DNA from: Eucommia ulmoides
Lineage: Eukaryota; Streptophyta; Magnoliopsida; Garryales; Eucommiaceae
Direction of reading: 5' to 3'
DNA: 64,000 nucleotides
Assembly: GCA_016647705.1 (NCBI GenBank)
Contig: CM028327.1
Location: 10,301,726-10,365,725, forward strand
Of the stretch, positions 9,568 through 21,756 are shown one piece after another. The notes beneath the pieces are model-generated. The model ran no database searches and was not told where the DNA came from. It saw only the letters and a list, made by a program, of their open reading frames with translations. The translations under genes were made by a program, and so were the position numbers. The stretch's first letter is position 1. Every line of letters starts with the position of its first letter.

Positions 9568-11719
9568 GAATCGAGAGAAAGGTCGAGAAACAATCAAAAA
9601 AAAAAATCGAAGAGAGAGAGAAAGAGAAAGAAGAAGAGAGAGAGAGAACCAAAAACAAAGGGGTTCGCCGGCGGTGGGTGTTCGGCCGTCGAGGGTGGTT
9701 TGCGTGTTCGTCGTGCGTGTGTGGACTGCTATGGGTCTGTGTGTGTGTGATAATGTGTATGTTTGCATGTGTGGGTTTGATCACCAACAACAGTAACGAA
9801 GAAAGAGAGAGAGGTCCGACGAGATGGGGGTGTATTTTTCCGGTGGTTTGGTCCGTCGGTGTTGCTGCTGTATATGTGTGTGTGCGGTCCGTCCATTCGA
9901 CGGTGTGGTCGTCGCCGGTAAGTATGTGTGTGTCTGTCGTGTGTGTGTTGTCTGCATTTTGTGTGTGGTCATCGCCGGCGGTGGAAAGTTAAACAAAAAG
10001 ATATGTCGGTTGTGTGTATGTGCCTATTATGTGATGTGTGTGCTGCATGGTCGTGTGTATGGTTGTCGCCGACAGTGTGGGATCGGTCCGACAGTGGTGT
10101 TGCCGTGTGTGGGTGTACGTGTTTATGTGTATGTCGTCGTTTCGTCGTCGGTGGTGGCAGTGGAATAAGTTTGGTGTGTGTTTCGGTTGTGTGTGTGTAT
10201 GTGTTGTGTGTGTAGGTGCGCTTAGGTGGTGGTGATTGCCGGAATAGGTGCGGAGAGAGAGTGTAGGCGGTGGAAAAACTGAAAACAGAGGTGGTGAGTT
10301 CACCTAGGCGGTGAACCCGGTCGTTGAACAGCAAGCGGACGCAGAGAAGAAAAAGCGGGAAGAAGAAAGAAGGAAAGAAAAAGAAGGAAAAAAGGAAAAG
10401 AAAATGGAGAAATTGCTCAAACCACCCCACAAAAAACATAAATCTAATCTCGCGGCCGGTGGAAAATTCGGGGAAGGTAGAATTTCGCACTTCTTTAATA
10501 AATACATTTAATTGTCTCAATATAAAATGCATGTTATCATTGTCGTTGAATTTAGCGTTACATGTTCGCATGAATAAATTCGACATAGTAAACGGTAACG
10601 GAGTAATATTAGTTAAATAGACATATTTTATAATAAAAGATGGAAAACAAGAAATTAGGGTTGTGTGACATGATTAGGTTGTTTTTACATAAAATATTAA
10701 TTTAGGCTCAGTTACTATTAAGTTTGTAGGCACTAGAGTACCGGTAGAGAATAAGCGGTCAAAGTCTTCGAAAACGGATAATCAGGTGAGTGTACTATCT
10801 TCTTGTAAACCTATTTTCATATATATATATGATGAAAAAATATGTTTACTTGAAAATTTGATGAATTTTCTAACTTACATAGATCAAGCGTTATTTTAAG
10901 TATTTCTGATATTGTGGATTTCATTGTTTGTTGTTGAGGTGGCAGTTGATGGTGGGCGAAGTTGTTGTTGTTGAGGTGAGGTGGAGATTGGTGGTGGATA
11001 TTCACCTGTTTAGCATAGTCTAATAGAGCGGTGTTTCACCCGTCTAGCATCGTCTAGTGGAGCGTTGTTATATCCCGCTAGGAAGGCATATCTTAAGGGG
11101 TACGATACCATTGTAAGTCCCGATCGTGAGGTTAAAACAATCACTATAGCTATCTAGTGAGTGGTGTGGTGTTTGAGATGTGGTATTTTACTTATATTTG
11201 GTGATTTATTTTATATGGGGATTAGTATTATTTTATACTGGATGGGTTGAATGAAACTTATATATATTGATTTACTTTTACTGCTTATATTATGGTGATT
11301 TTTATTAGATATATGGTGTTTGTATACTTATGCTTGATCCATTTAAATGTGGTATTTCTTAGAATGTATTATTATTTTAAAATATTTTTTCTAAGAAGAC
11401 AGTATACTCGTAGGTGGAACAATTAGGAGTCAGTCCCCTATTGGAGTTAGGTAGAGTCATGTGATGGAGTCAATTAGATTTTTTTTTAGATGAGCCATCA
11501 GAGGTGAACCAGTGAGAGGTTCATGAGTTTTTATATTTCGAAATTATTATTCTTGGGAACGGGTGTATTCCCATATGAGAGATTTTTGTATATCCTGTAT
11601 AGATGATTTTATATTGATGTATGCATATTGTAAACTATTACGTGATTGAATATTCTGGTGATGTTGTGTTGTCGTCACGTCGGTCCCGGGATGACGGGTG
11701 TCCGAGACGGGTCGTGACA
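9265..11719 (+). repeat. Left LTR of element A (2455 bp)
   Basis: Matches 15581-17795 along its length. Relative to the right LTR it has an extra segment of roughly 320 bp (about 9498-9815) that includes a (CA)n(TA)n tract. It contains a TG/GTGTG-rich block (9700-10240), an A/G-rich block (10330-10410) and short tandem repeats of a GTCTAGCATCGTCTAGTGGAG type near 10995-11075. Confidence 0.85.
9525..9567. repeat. (CA)n(TA)n compound microsatellite
   Basis: About fourteen CA followed by about seven TA dinucleotides, inside the part of the left LTR of A that is missing from the right LTR. Confidence 0.85.
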
Positions 11720-11723
11720 ATTT

Positions 11724-11741
11724 TGGTATCAGAGCCAGGTT
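11724..11741 (+). other. Primer-binding site of element A (tRNA-Met type)
   Basis: TGGTATCAGAGCCAGGTT starts four bases after the LTR end. The first 12 bases are the standard complement of plant initiator tRNA-Met used by many LTR retrotransposons. Confidence 0.85.
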
Positions 11742-13439
11742 ATAGGTTCCGTAGACTTGTCAGTAGAGGACCATGGGATAGGAGGACGTGCCAGTCGTCT
11801 AGTCAGTAGGGGGCATGAGATAGGGTGTCAATAGGTAAGTTCGGTATGTGAGTATTAGTTCTTTCATTATATTAGTTAGTGTATTAGCATTGTGTATGGT
11901 TGGTTGTCTTGCTGGTAGGAAGTGATGCGACAAAATGGTATTATTGCCAGTTGGTAGATTTGAGTAATGTTGTATTGTTGGTGGTGGTAATGGGTGGATC
12001 GCGATTGTGAAAAGTATAAATAGTTGGAAATGTGAGATTTTAAGTGGGACACAACTATATGCGTATGACGTGACGATGAGGTAATTATCAGTAACACTTA
12101 GTAAGTCGTTATTAAAATACTAGATAGTATAACAGAACTCACTTAAGTTGGAATATGAAATGACATTTGAAGTAAGTATAAAATCGCCTTCTAGGCAATC
12201 TTTAAAAAAAAAAAAAAAAAGTTGTATTAGTTAAAACTAAGGATGTGAGAAAACTGTGATGCTACTAGAAAAGAATTTAATTTGGTAGTACGTTCTAGAC
12301 TGACGAATAGATGAAGCAACAGTTCGTGGAGTTAGTAAATATAACAACGTAATAGAGAATGATATGTAGAAAGTAGCCGAGAATTGTGGGTCTGTGATGA
12401 TAGTCCATTCGTATGAGTAAGCATTTGTGAGTAAATTTTTTATTTTTTTATTTTTTTAATCTGGGTTGAATCAAAGTTTGTATATTTGGGGAAGATGTAA
12501 TCATTACCCCAGTAAGTTTGATAAGTGGGTCCAAGAGGTCAGAAAAATGTTAAAGAAAAGATATCAGAATACTGTACGCGGGTATTGGGCACCAGTCAGA
12601 ACAAGATTAGGCAATGGATATTGTAGTCGCTAGGGATTTTCCCTATGTAATTATGAGAGGAATTGTTGAGGTGTTAGTAAACTTGAGTAATAACCGTAGT
12701 TGTTGTAAACTAAGTTCCATCATTTAAAGAAGGTGAACGTTCAGCTCATTAAGTCGATTAAATAAAAATCGGGTTGATAAAATGTGGAAAAATTGGGATT
12801 TTAATTATAACCTTGGGATTTTTAAGGTGGTCGCTGTTGTGTAGGAAAATGAGTGGATTAATTTGAAGTAGAAGAATGATTTAACTTAACTCTATTTAAT
12901 AATTTTCGTTGTAAAATCAGTAAATAAAATTTACTGAATACTGGGAATTTGAGTGAGTTCGTTTTGGAAGTCTCTATAGGAGAAGCCATGTGACGGCCCT
13001 GGGAAACAGGGGCATTATAATAAATTAGACTATTAACTCATGATTAACATAGACCTGGTGTTCTCTGTGAAGATCCGGTGTTATTCGTAGAGAAAAATTG
13101 AGGTATATTGAAGATGCGTGTTGGTAACTCCTTATTTAGAATTGATGGATTATGGAGAATGCCGAAAACATCTGACTGGAATTCGAAACTTTTGGAATGG
13201 CAGTGATTGTAGTTGCCTTGACATTTTCGCAACATTTCCTGTATGACGAGATTTGTGCCTTGAGTCGAAAACCGGGAAAATGTGGTCGCGCATATTCGAG
13301 TTGCACATATTAATGTATGTGTTAAGTTGAGATCCTTGTGAGTTTAGTGGGGCGGTTGGTCCGATGACCACGCTATTTGAGCTTTTGATGTGAAATCGAC
13401 ATTGATCAATTATGTGGTAGAGCACAGAAGTTGGATGTC

Positions 13440-13600
13440 CAGTTAGGAAATATTAGAGAGGAAGGAAATGAAAAATGGTCACAAGGCTGACTATCGTGTT
13501 AGAAATAATGATGAAGTTACGATGATCGGAAATAGATTGTGTGTTCCTAATAATGCTCATTTGACGCAAGAGACCTTAAAAGGGGTGTATAGGACAATAT
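13440..13600 (+). pseudogene. Decayed pol fragment of element A (region before integrase)
   Basis: The frame reads GHKADYRVRNNDEVTMIGNR and then LCVPNNAHLTQETLKGVYR. This resembles the segment between RNase H and the integrase zinc finger of Ty3/gypsy polyproteins (pattern LxFxxRLCVPxxxxLRxxIL). The same stretch, differently mutated, is present in element C (49240-49420). No catalytic motifs are preserved around it. Confidence 0.55.
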
Positions 13601-15565
13601 TTGCAAAGCCCCCGATAATATCAAACTGTATCGAGATTGCGGGAGCATTATTAGTAATTTGGAGGAGAATGAAAAATCGTAGAGTTTGTTGTTAGGTGTC
13701 TTGTATGTTAGAAAAATTAAGGTCGAGCATTAATATCCAGGTGGGTTATTGTAGCGTTTACCATTCTAGAATGGAAAGGGGAGTCTTGATTCGTATGCTA
13801 AGTGTATATTGAAGGAATTGTTCGGTTGCTTGAGGCACCGGTTCAATGTAAGTGTCGAAAAAAGTTGGGATAAGATACCAGTGTGAGTTATTCGTTCGAT
13901 AATTGATAGTTTCTCTTGAATAATTTGATTGACCATATTTTGAATTGAATTACTACTATATAAGTGTTGTCGCCGTATTGTAATAGGAAGATAAATTGAA
14001 AGATAATTTCTTTTTCAAAACAAATTAAGTCGCTGTTGTATGAACAGTTCGCGGAGGAATTCGAATTGTAGTATTGAATGGTGATATCGTAAAAGGTGAG
14101 TTTGATATGTCATAATTACCGTCATAAAAATCGGCATGTTGTAATTATGAAAAGTCGGGTAGTTAATTCCAGGTAACAATCCTCTATCGGAGAAATAACT
14201 GTAGTATCAGAATTTGATAATTATTTTGACATTCTGGTCGAGTTTCCATACTACTGTGGGTGCCAAGTTGAAATTTGGTACCTCGTTTTATTTATGGATT
14301 AACGATTAATCAAGAAGTGCGATTTAGATGTAGGAGGATATGTTGAGAGATTGCGTTTTGAGAATTTTCTGGTAGCGAGAAGAATTTAGTGGCGTTAATG
14401 GAATGTGTTTACACTAATAGATACCTTTTCGGTGAGCAAGGTGGCATTGTATAAGCGCCGTATGAAAATAATGCATGACTTCAGTAAAATAGACTGAACT
14501 GATATAGGAGAGTGGAAAATTTTTGGGTTTTGGAGACAAAATTTTTGGGTTTTGGAGACAGCTCAGTATGGTTGTATTTTTATTGAAAAATGGAGTTAAA
14601 AAAAAGTAGAAGAACTCAATTAGATATATTGATCTACTACCAACATTAGGCAGAGTCGGCTTGTGGGGTCACTAAAATTTCTTAAGGAAGGAATAAATTG
14701 AATTATCCTTGAGGTATAATAATTTACAGTCAGTAACTAATGACTTTTGAAATGTATCAAAAATTTTGTAATTTGGACATATTTATGTCCTTCGATTTAT
14801 ATTTATACGTGGTTATATGTTTGAAGCATGTTAGGTAGATTGAAACGGAATTGAAGCACGTGACATTGTTAGGGACTTGATTAAATGTGGAGGTATGAAG
14901 AAAATTCTTATAAATGACCCGTTTGATGCATTTTGATACGTATCTTTGCGGTTTGGTGTATTATGAAAATTTTATAAGAGTATTGAAGTTCTAAGGGGGA
15001 TATTGAGGTTGAGGATTTTGGACTATTTGTACTTATGAGATTGCGTATGAGATAGATGGTGAGTATTGTTGGTTTAAATATTGGATGTAAATATTGTTGC
15101 GAACTGGTTGACTGGAAATGTTGAATGAAATAGGTAAATGTTGATTATGATTGTTGGAATGAGATAGGCCCAATCAATTGAGATTACTGCGATATTTTAA
15201 GCCTATATTGTTGTTGATCGTTACTTTGTTTATTAGAGTAGCGCAACGAAAGTAGTTTGAAAAACATGAGATTCTTGACAGTTGGTTGTCCGTGTTAAGC
15301 ATGACCGACCAAAGTGCACCCTGTTTGTTTTAGTGTTGGATATTGGATATAATATCGACCACTGTAAGTGAAATTGATGCAATGGATGGATATAATTTGA
15401 CAAAAAAAAAAAAAAAAAACTGTTGGTTATAGATATTGGGTGACTTGTAATTATGGGACCCTACATAGGAATCAGTTGTTCTAGAATTTCGTAAGACGAA
15501 CGTAACCATGTGGTGTGAATCTGATGTATTAGTAGTTTGACAAAAATTTCGGGACGAAATTTCTT

Positions 15566-15580
15566 TTAGGAGGAAAGAGT
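15566..15580 (+). other. Polypurine tract of element A
   Basis: TTAGGAGGAAAGAGT directly abuts the TGTAAGACCC start of the right LTR, in the position used to prime plus-strand synthesis. Confidence 0.75.
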
Positions 15581-17795
15581 TGTAAGACCCTGATCTTTGA
15601 TATACGTATAATTTAAATCGCATTTTAAAATGTTTCGGAAATATTGGGGTGGATGGTGTAAATTAATTATATGAATTAAAATTTTGGGGATCAAATTGTA
15701 ATTTTTCAAAACATTAAAATGAGAATGGGTCTAATTAAAATCTTAACTAAAAAGAGGGGGAGGATTGTGTAAATTATATTATATATATATATAGATAGAT
15801 AGAAATAGTAGAAAACGAAAAGAGAGAGACAGGTCCGACGGGATGGGGGTGTATTTCTCCGGTGGTTTGGTCGGTCGGTGTTGCTGTTGTGCATATGTGT
15901 GTGCGGTCCGTCCATTCGACGGTGTGGTCATCGCTGGTAAGTATGTGTGTGTCTGCCGTGTGTGTGTTGTCTGCATTTTGTATGTGGTCATCGCCAGCGG
16001 TGGAAAGTTAGACACAGAGAGATGTCGGTTGTGTGTGTGTGTCTATTGTGTGATGTGTGCGCTACATGTTCGAGTGTATGATTGTCGTCGGCGGTGTGGG
16101 ATCGGTCTGGCAGTGGCGTTGCCGTGTGTGGGTGTGCGTGTTTGTGTGCATGTCGTTGTTTCGTCGCCGGTGGTGGTAGTGGGGTAAGTTTGGTGTGTGT
16201 TTCGGTTGTCTGTGTGTGTGTGTTGTGTGTGTAGGGGCGCTCAGGTGGTGGTGATTGCCGGAATAGGTGAGGAGAGAGAGTGTAGGCGGTGGAAAAATCG
16301 AAAACAAAGGTGGTGAGTTCGCCTAGGAGGTGGACTTGGTCATTGAACAACAAGCGGACGCAGAGAAGAAGAAGTGGGAAAAAGAAAGAAGGAAAGAAAA
16401 AGAAGGAAAAAAGGAAAAGAAAATGGAGAAATTGCACAAACCACCCCACAAAAAACATAAATCCAATCTTGCGGCCAGTGGAAAATTCGGGGAAGATAGA
16501 ATTCCGCACTTCTTTAATAAATACATGCATGTTATCATTATCGTTGAATTTAGCGTTACATGTTCGCATGAATAAATTCAACATAGTAAACGGTAACGGA
16601 GTAATATTAGTTAAATAGACATATTTAATAATAAAAGACGGGAAATAGGAAATTACGAAAATTAAGGTTGTGTGGCATGATTAGGTTGTTTTTACATAAA
16701 ATATTAATTTAGGCTTTGTCACAATTAGATTCGCAGGCACCGGAGTACCGGTAGAAAATAGGCGGTCAAAGTCTTCGAAAACGGATAATCAGGTGAGTGT
16801 ACTGTCTTCTTGTAAACCTATTTTTTTTTTATATATATATATGATGGAAAAATATGTTTACTTGCAAATTTGATGAATTTTCTAACTTACATGGATCAAG
16901 CGTTATTTTGGGTATTTCTGATATTGTGGATTTCATTGTTTGTTGTTGAGGTGGCAGTTGATGGTGGGCAAAGTTGTTGTTGAGGTGGAGATGAGTTGCT
17001 GTTGTTGAGGTTAGATGGAGATTCGTGGTGGATATTTACACGCTTGGCATACTCCAGCAGAGCGGTGTTTTACCCATCTGGTATAATCCAGCGGAGCGTT
17101 GTTTCACCCGTCTGGCATAGTCCAGCGGAGCGTTGTTATATCCCGCTAGGAAGGCATATCCTACGAGATACGGTACCGTTGCAAGTACCGATCATGAGGT
17201 TAAAACGATCCCTATGGCTAGCCAGTGAGTGGTGTGGTGGTGAGGTGTTTGAGATGTTGTGTTTTACTTATATTTAGTGATTTATTTTATATGGAGATTG
17301 GTGTTATTTTATACTGGATAGGTTGAATATAACTTATATATATTGATTTGCTTTCACTGCTTATATTATGGTGATTTTTATTAGATATGTGGTGTTTGTA
17401 TACTTATGCTTGATCCATTTAAATGTGGTATTACTTAGAATGTATTATTATTTTAAAAATATTTTTACTAAGAAGGCAGTGCACTCGCAGGTGGAGCAAT
17501 TAGGAGTCGGTCCCCTACTAGCGCTAGGTAGAGTCATGCGATGGAGTTAATTAGATTTTTTTTAGATGAGTTGTCAGAGGTGAACCAGTGAGAGGTTCAT
17601 GAGTTTTTATATTTCGTTATTATTATTCTTGGGAACGGGTGTGTTCTCATATGAGAGATTTTTGTATATCCTGTATAGATGATTTTATATTGATGTATGC
17701 ATATTGTAAACTATTAGGTGATTGAATGTTCTGGTGATGTCGTGTTGTCGTCACGCCAGTCCCGGGATGACGGGTGTCCGGGACGGGTCGTGACA
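15581..17795 (+). repeat. Right LTR of element A (2215 bp)
   Basis: Direct repeat of 9265-11719. It contains three tandem copies of a roughly 30-36 bp unit built on GGCATAGTCCAGCGGAGCG (about 17040-17135), better preserved than in the left LTR. Confidence 0.85.
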
Positions 17796-18650
17796 AGGAA
17801 CCCCTGGACGGTACCCTTTGGGGAGGACCACCATGACTGCTATCCACTGCCTACATTCGAATTTCCCCTTCGGCCCTGTGGAGATGAAGTTCTCAGAGCC
17901 GGAGGACGGTGCCAAGCACAAGGGCACCGAACAGAGGGATGCCGATGAGGCAGTGCTAACGAGGGGGTACCTGAGAAGGGCGAGATTGATGCCACCTCCC
18001 CTCACATGGACGCCCTTCACAACGAGGGCGGAGAGGACTGAGCTCAGACAGTCACTTATTCAGAACTTAGGATTTTGTAGACTTCTTTTCACTTATTCCT
18101 GTTTTTCTTTGCACAAGTGTGTAAGCTTCTGAGTGGCATAGCCATGGTACTTCAGTGCCTACTCTTTCCTATCGACATTTTCGCCAAGTCTCTTTCCGCT
18201 TGGTCCTGTTTTCAGGGTTGTAAAATTTTAAAAAAAATTCTGAAAGCCCAGGGCCATAGACCACTAGCCCCCCAGTCCGAGACACGAGTTGATTGCAAAG
18301 AAATCGTGTCGCGGACTTAAGATAAGGGTTTCCCAGGGTGCCTGGTCCTCTCGATCTGTAGAGGCGCAACACATTAGTTGGACCCTGTGGCCGGTCATCG
18401 GGGAGTTCTCCGTAGTTAGACTCTTTCCTGAACTTTTTCAGGTTATCTCATTTTTAGCCCATGCAGGAGCACCTTCCATTTTAAAACGTTGGACTTATCG
18501 TCGATTTGTAGGGAAATGTACTTAGCTGCAGGTCCTCAAACCTGATCAATGCCCTGCCCTTGGTAGATGACCTTAGTCTTTCCCCGGGTAATGACTATTG
18601 ACCTCCGGAGAGGGTCTGATTATCACCCTCGATGTTGAGCGCCGGGATGA
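17796..18650 (-). other. Internal region of element B, proximal to the insertion of A
   Basis: Continuation of element B after nested A. It has somewhat higher GC than its neighbours but no recognisable domain in any frame. The open frames on both strands here are short and mutually overlapping. Confidence 0.5.
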
Positions 18651-18891
18651 GTCTTGTGGAGAGTTACTCGCGACGCCGAGAGTCGAGATACGACTGAGGA
18701 GGTTGGAATACAGTTGTGGAGAATTATTCGCGACGCCTAGAGCCAAGATACGACTTAGGGGGTCAAAATACAGCTGTGGAGAATCTCTCGCGACGTCGAG
18801 AGCCGGGATACAACTCAGGGGGTCAGAATGTAACCGTAGAGAATCACTCACGACGCCGAGAGTCAAGATGCGACTCAGGGGGTCTGAATGT
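18651..18891 (-). repeat. Exact 60-bp-period tandem repeat (4 copies) in element B
   Basis: Four copies in 60-base register (boundaries near 18661, 18721, 18781, 18841), each with CGCGACGCCGAGAG.C.AGAT.CGACT and CAGGGGGTC-like blocks. Because 60 is divisible by three, the minus strand stays open through all copies, giving 20-residue repeats of the form DPLSRI.LGVASNSPQLYS. This may be a low-complexity part of an old gag or pol reading frame. Confidence 0.8.
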
Positions 18892-19299
18892 CGTTGACCA
18901 TAGAAAACACAAGGCATATCGCACAAAACACATTCTTTATTTTGATAAGCAAAACTACTACACTTTGTACAAACTGAAAGTTGTTCACAAAAGTAGATTA
19001 TCCTTACAGAAGTTGTACTTCAGCTAGTCAGCATTCCGCGGGTGCCTGATCGGTACATTCTTTTCTGTCTCAAGATCGTATGTGCCCGGACGTGTGACCC
19101 TAGTGACTCTGTACGTCTCCGGAGTTGAATCCACCATGGATGTGGTTGATTTCACCATCCATGCGTTGGTGATCCTCTCTAGCCTCAGCCTCCCGAGGCA
19201 GTGGATAGTTGCGGTTTCTCCTTTTTCTTTGGGCCCGAGGCTTTCCCTGTGGTTCATCCCCGTCAGGCTACTCCTGATTTCCTCTCCGGACGTAGTTCC

Positions 19300-20740
19300 G
19301 GAGATAGCTTCTTTGGACAAGAGTTTCAATCTCCTGTCGGACCTGGAAATAGGTTTTTGTGGAGTGACCTCGGTCTTGGTGGAACTCATAGTATTAGGTC
19401 ATCGATCTCCTAACTGGTTTTCCCCTCAGGGGTGGCAAAGGAGGAAAGAAGTCTTGCCCTGAGTTTTCTATGAAGACGGTGGCCACTGAGGCCGTGAGCG
19501 AGGTAAACTCTGGTTGGTGACGCCTTGGAAGAGGAAGTGGTCTCTTATCTCTAGGCAGGGGTTTAAACCTCCATTCAGTTTATAATTTGCTCGAGCCTTG
19601 GGCTTGATTCGAACCTCCATTCCCTGGTTCCATTGGCTTGTTCACTTATTTCTACTTTCTCTTGGTTGCAGCACAGATGTCAGCACTATGGAATCTAGTC
19701 CACGACCTAGAGCTTAATCGAGTGTGAGAGTAGGGTTGGAACAGAGATCCTAGGATAATTTCTGATGTCGGAGCCTGTCAACAAAGGCATTGAGCGCAAC
19801 AACGCCAGGAAGGTCATCGCACAAATTTACTTCTCGGTTGAAACACTTAACGTAATCACCCAAAGATTCAGTGGGCTCTTGCCGAAGAGTGAGGATATGA
19901 GCCATAGTCCTTGGCCTCCGCTGGGAACGGCTGAAATGAGCCAGAAACAACTGCTCGAGTTCCTTAAAGGTGGAGATGGACGCTGGCCTCAAACTCTAGA
20001 ACTACGATCTTGCAGCACCTATAAGGGTGATGGGAAAGGCTCTGCACAGCAAAGCTACAGAGGCTACTTGCATGTCCATATGAGACTTGAACATAGACAG
20101 GTGGTCAATGGGATCTGAAGTCCCATCATACGGACTCATCTAGGGTTGGGTGAAGTGCCTCGATGCCACTTCTTCCAGAACCTCATCCATAAAAGGAGAA
20201 TTCACCTCCGGAATAACACCTGATCCTACCCGGCCTCCTTGCACCTCTTGGAGATGGGCTTCCATGTTGGCCATGCGGCGCTCCACAACCTTCTCTACTC
20301 GAGACTCTTCTTGGATTTGGCTGTCCACAGCTCGGGCCGCAGGGTGATGGGAGAGAGGTGAGTAGGAGTCAATCTCATGCTCAAGCCGACCTCTGTGATT
20401 GGACCTGGCAAGCTGATGAAGAGCATTAGGGGACACTGACATATCCCTTGGCACAAATTCGCGTAGTGGTGGAGATAGAGATCTCGACATTGCAGGAGGG
20501 ACCTCTCTTGGCCTACAACCACATGATTGTGAGGCGGAGGGAGGCCCTCGGGCTCCTGCCTATTCAGAGTGTCCACAAAAATATCACGGTCTTGAGTTGG
20601 CCCCTCGGGCATTGCGGGCTGAAGGATTGGTCCACCCTGAGTAAGGGGCAGTGGCAAACGCGTGAGGATGAGTTGTACATTCGACTTGAACTCTTGCATT
20701 TGGCGTTCAAGAAGATTAACCCGAGATGCCTCCACAGCTC
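19300..20740 (-). pseudogene. Frameshifted gag remnant of element B
   Basis: Reading leftward on the minus strand: an N-terminal block (20735 to about 20295) starting MEASRVNLLERQMQEFKSNV; a frameshifted continuation (20490-20140); then a Retrotrans_gag-type domain at 19992-19750 with ISTFKELEQLFLAHFSRSQ and LRQEPTESLGDYVKCFNRE; then a knuckle-like segment near 19430-19310 reading EFHQDRGHSTKTYFQVRQEI, where the expected cysteines are replaced. At least two frameshifts separate the parts. This fits a Ty3/gypsy capsid with a degenerate zinc knuckle and is not functional. Confidence 0.7.
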
Positions 20741-20956
20741 CTAAGGTCTATTCCGCTACCCTAGGTGGCAGAGTGGATGGTCCTGCCTGACCATGGGGAG
20801 GGCAGGCATCCTCGTTGGTGGGAGCTGGCGGGTATGTGCTTGGATTTTTCGACATGTCTTCTCGTTCTTCTGTTTTGTGTCTATATAACTGGACCTTGTG
20901 ATCACTCAATATCAATTGAGCAGAGAGCAATGATCAGGGGAAGGCTTTTTTCTCGG

Positions 20957-20974
20957 TTCCTACATACAGTACCA
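20957..20974 (-). other. Degenerate primer-binding site of element B
   Basis: On the minus strand TGGTACTGTATGTAGGAA follows the LTR end (CCAACA) after three bases. It resembles the TGGCGCCGTCTGTGGGAA-type site of plant Ty3/gypsy elements after CpG-to-TpG/CpA changes. Confidence 0.5.
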
Positions 20975-20977
20975 AAC

Positions 20978-21751
20978 TGTTGGTGCATAAAATTGGTACA
21001 CACCTCGAGTATAGTCCAGTCGAATGATCGGTGGATCCTCTTGATAAGGTAAAGTCGTTGATTAGAAATTCTTCGGGTGAGCTGTGTTGGGTCCTGGGAG
21101 GACTGACCTGCTGTTTTCAGAGTCATACTCCTCAGAGAATGTACCTGCAGAAGGCTCAGACCGGGGGTTTTCCCGGTGAAGCCCCTCCGGCGTGGAAATC
21201 AGTGCTCAGAAAGGAAAGGTATAGAATATAGCAAGTAAACAAATGAACTTGCCCGTATTGTAAGTGTATTCAAGTGTACCTCGGGCTTACATAGCCCTCG
21301 ATATATATAGGCATTGGAGATAATTAGTCGGGCCTAAGCACGATTAATTAGTCGAAACCCTGTGTTTAACCGATAATCCGGGGCGTTTAGGAGATAATCG
21401 TTGGGCTTGGGCTTGGGCTTTTGCCAAGCCTGTAGCGGTGAGCTAGTGGAAGAGCGCAGAGATCCGTGGAGTCCTGGAGAAGAAATAAGGTGAAAATGGG
21501 AGCCGGTTGAGGCGAACGACTGAGTCCCTAAAACTGATCGCCGAGGGCACGACATAGAGCTCAAAGCGGCACGTCCCTGCCGGGCTCCTCGCTCCTCTTT
21601 GGGTGCAAATGAGATTCCAGGGAGGAGCCGTAGTCGGCGTATGCTCTAGTGTGACGTTGTGGATTCCGGAATGCATCCTTGTCATTGCGATGGTTGACAC
21701 GTGGCTGAGTCCAAAGTGCTGACTCAGAAGTGCCCAAAAATACCCTCATCA
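20978..21751 (-). repeat. LTR of element B (5' LTR in element orientation)
   Basis: Direct repeat partner of 7224-8021. Starts (plus strand) TGTTGGTGCATAAAATTGG and ends AAAAATACCCTCATCA, followed by ACATT. Confidence 0.8.
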
Positions 21752-21756
21752 ACATT

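Larger units (their letters stand above)
11720..15580 (+). other. Internal region of element A, coding capacity lost
   Basis: Begins with the primer site and ends with the polypurine tract. No frame longer than about 100 codons is convincing. A short pol remnant is present at 13460-13590. At about 12974-13018 there is a sequence matching the 3' end of the LTRs of elements D and E (CTCTATAGGAGAAGCC...GACGGCCCTGGGAAAC), which should not normally lie inside an internal region. Confidence 0.7.
9265..17795 (+). mobile_element. Element A: chromovirus-like Ty3/gypsy LTR retrotransposon nested in element B
   Basis: Flanked by GGGAA (9260-9264) and AGGAA (17796-17800), a 4-of-5 target duplication. 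The LTRs run TGTAAGACCC...GGGTCGTGACA. A tRNA-Met-type primer site follows the left LTR, and a polypurine tract preceded by GGGACGAAATTTCTTTTAGG precedes the right LTR. That GACGAAAT block is typical of the 3' end of Tekay/Del-like chromoviruses. The 3.9-kb internal region has only short decayed pol similarity. Confidence 0.85.
7224..21751 (-). mobile_element. Element B: Ty3/gypsy-type LTR retrotransposon, non-coding apart from a decayed gag
   Basis: Two direct repeats of about 0.8 kb (7224-8021 and 20978-21751) flank the unit. On the minus strand they run TGATGAGG...CCAACA. The flanks are ATATT (7219-7223) and ACATT (21752-21756), a 4-of-5 target duplication. A gag remnant and primer-site position set the minus orientation. 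Without nested element A the internal part is about 4.4 kb. No reverse transcriptase or integrase was recognised, so it is probably non-autonomous or deleted. Confidence 0.8.

Noticed and set aside
9824..10586. Several open frames (95-205 codons) in the left LTR of A
   Set aside because: They overlap on both strands in a TG/AC-rich low-complexity LTR block that recurs in A, C and D; no family match.
18651..18891. Possible CRISPR-like array
   Set aside because: Units are contiguous 60-bp tandem repeats without constant repeat and variable spacer parts, in a plant retrotransposon.
19082..19462. Plus-strand 126-codon open frame
   Set aside because: It is the antisense of the minus-strand gag/knuckle remnant of element B, which has the better family match.
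19600..19630. tRNA-like GATTCGAACC segment
   Set aside because: No acceptor stem, D-arm or anticodon arm could be paired around it.
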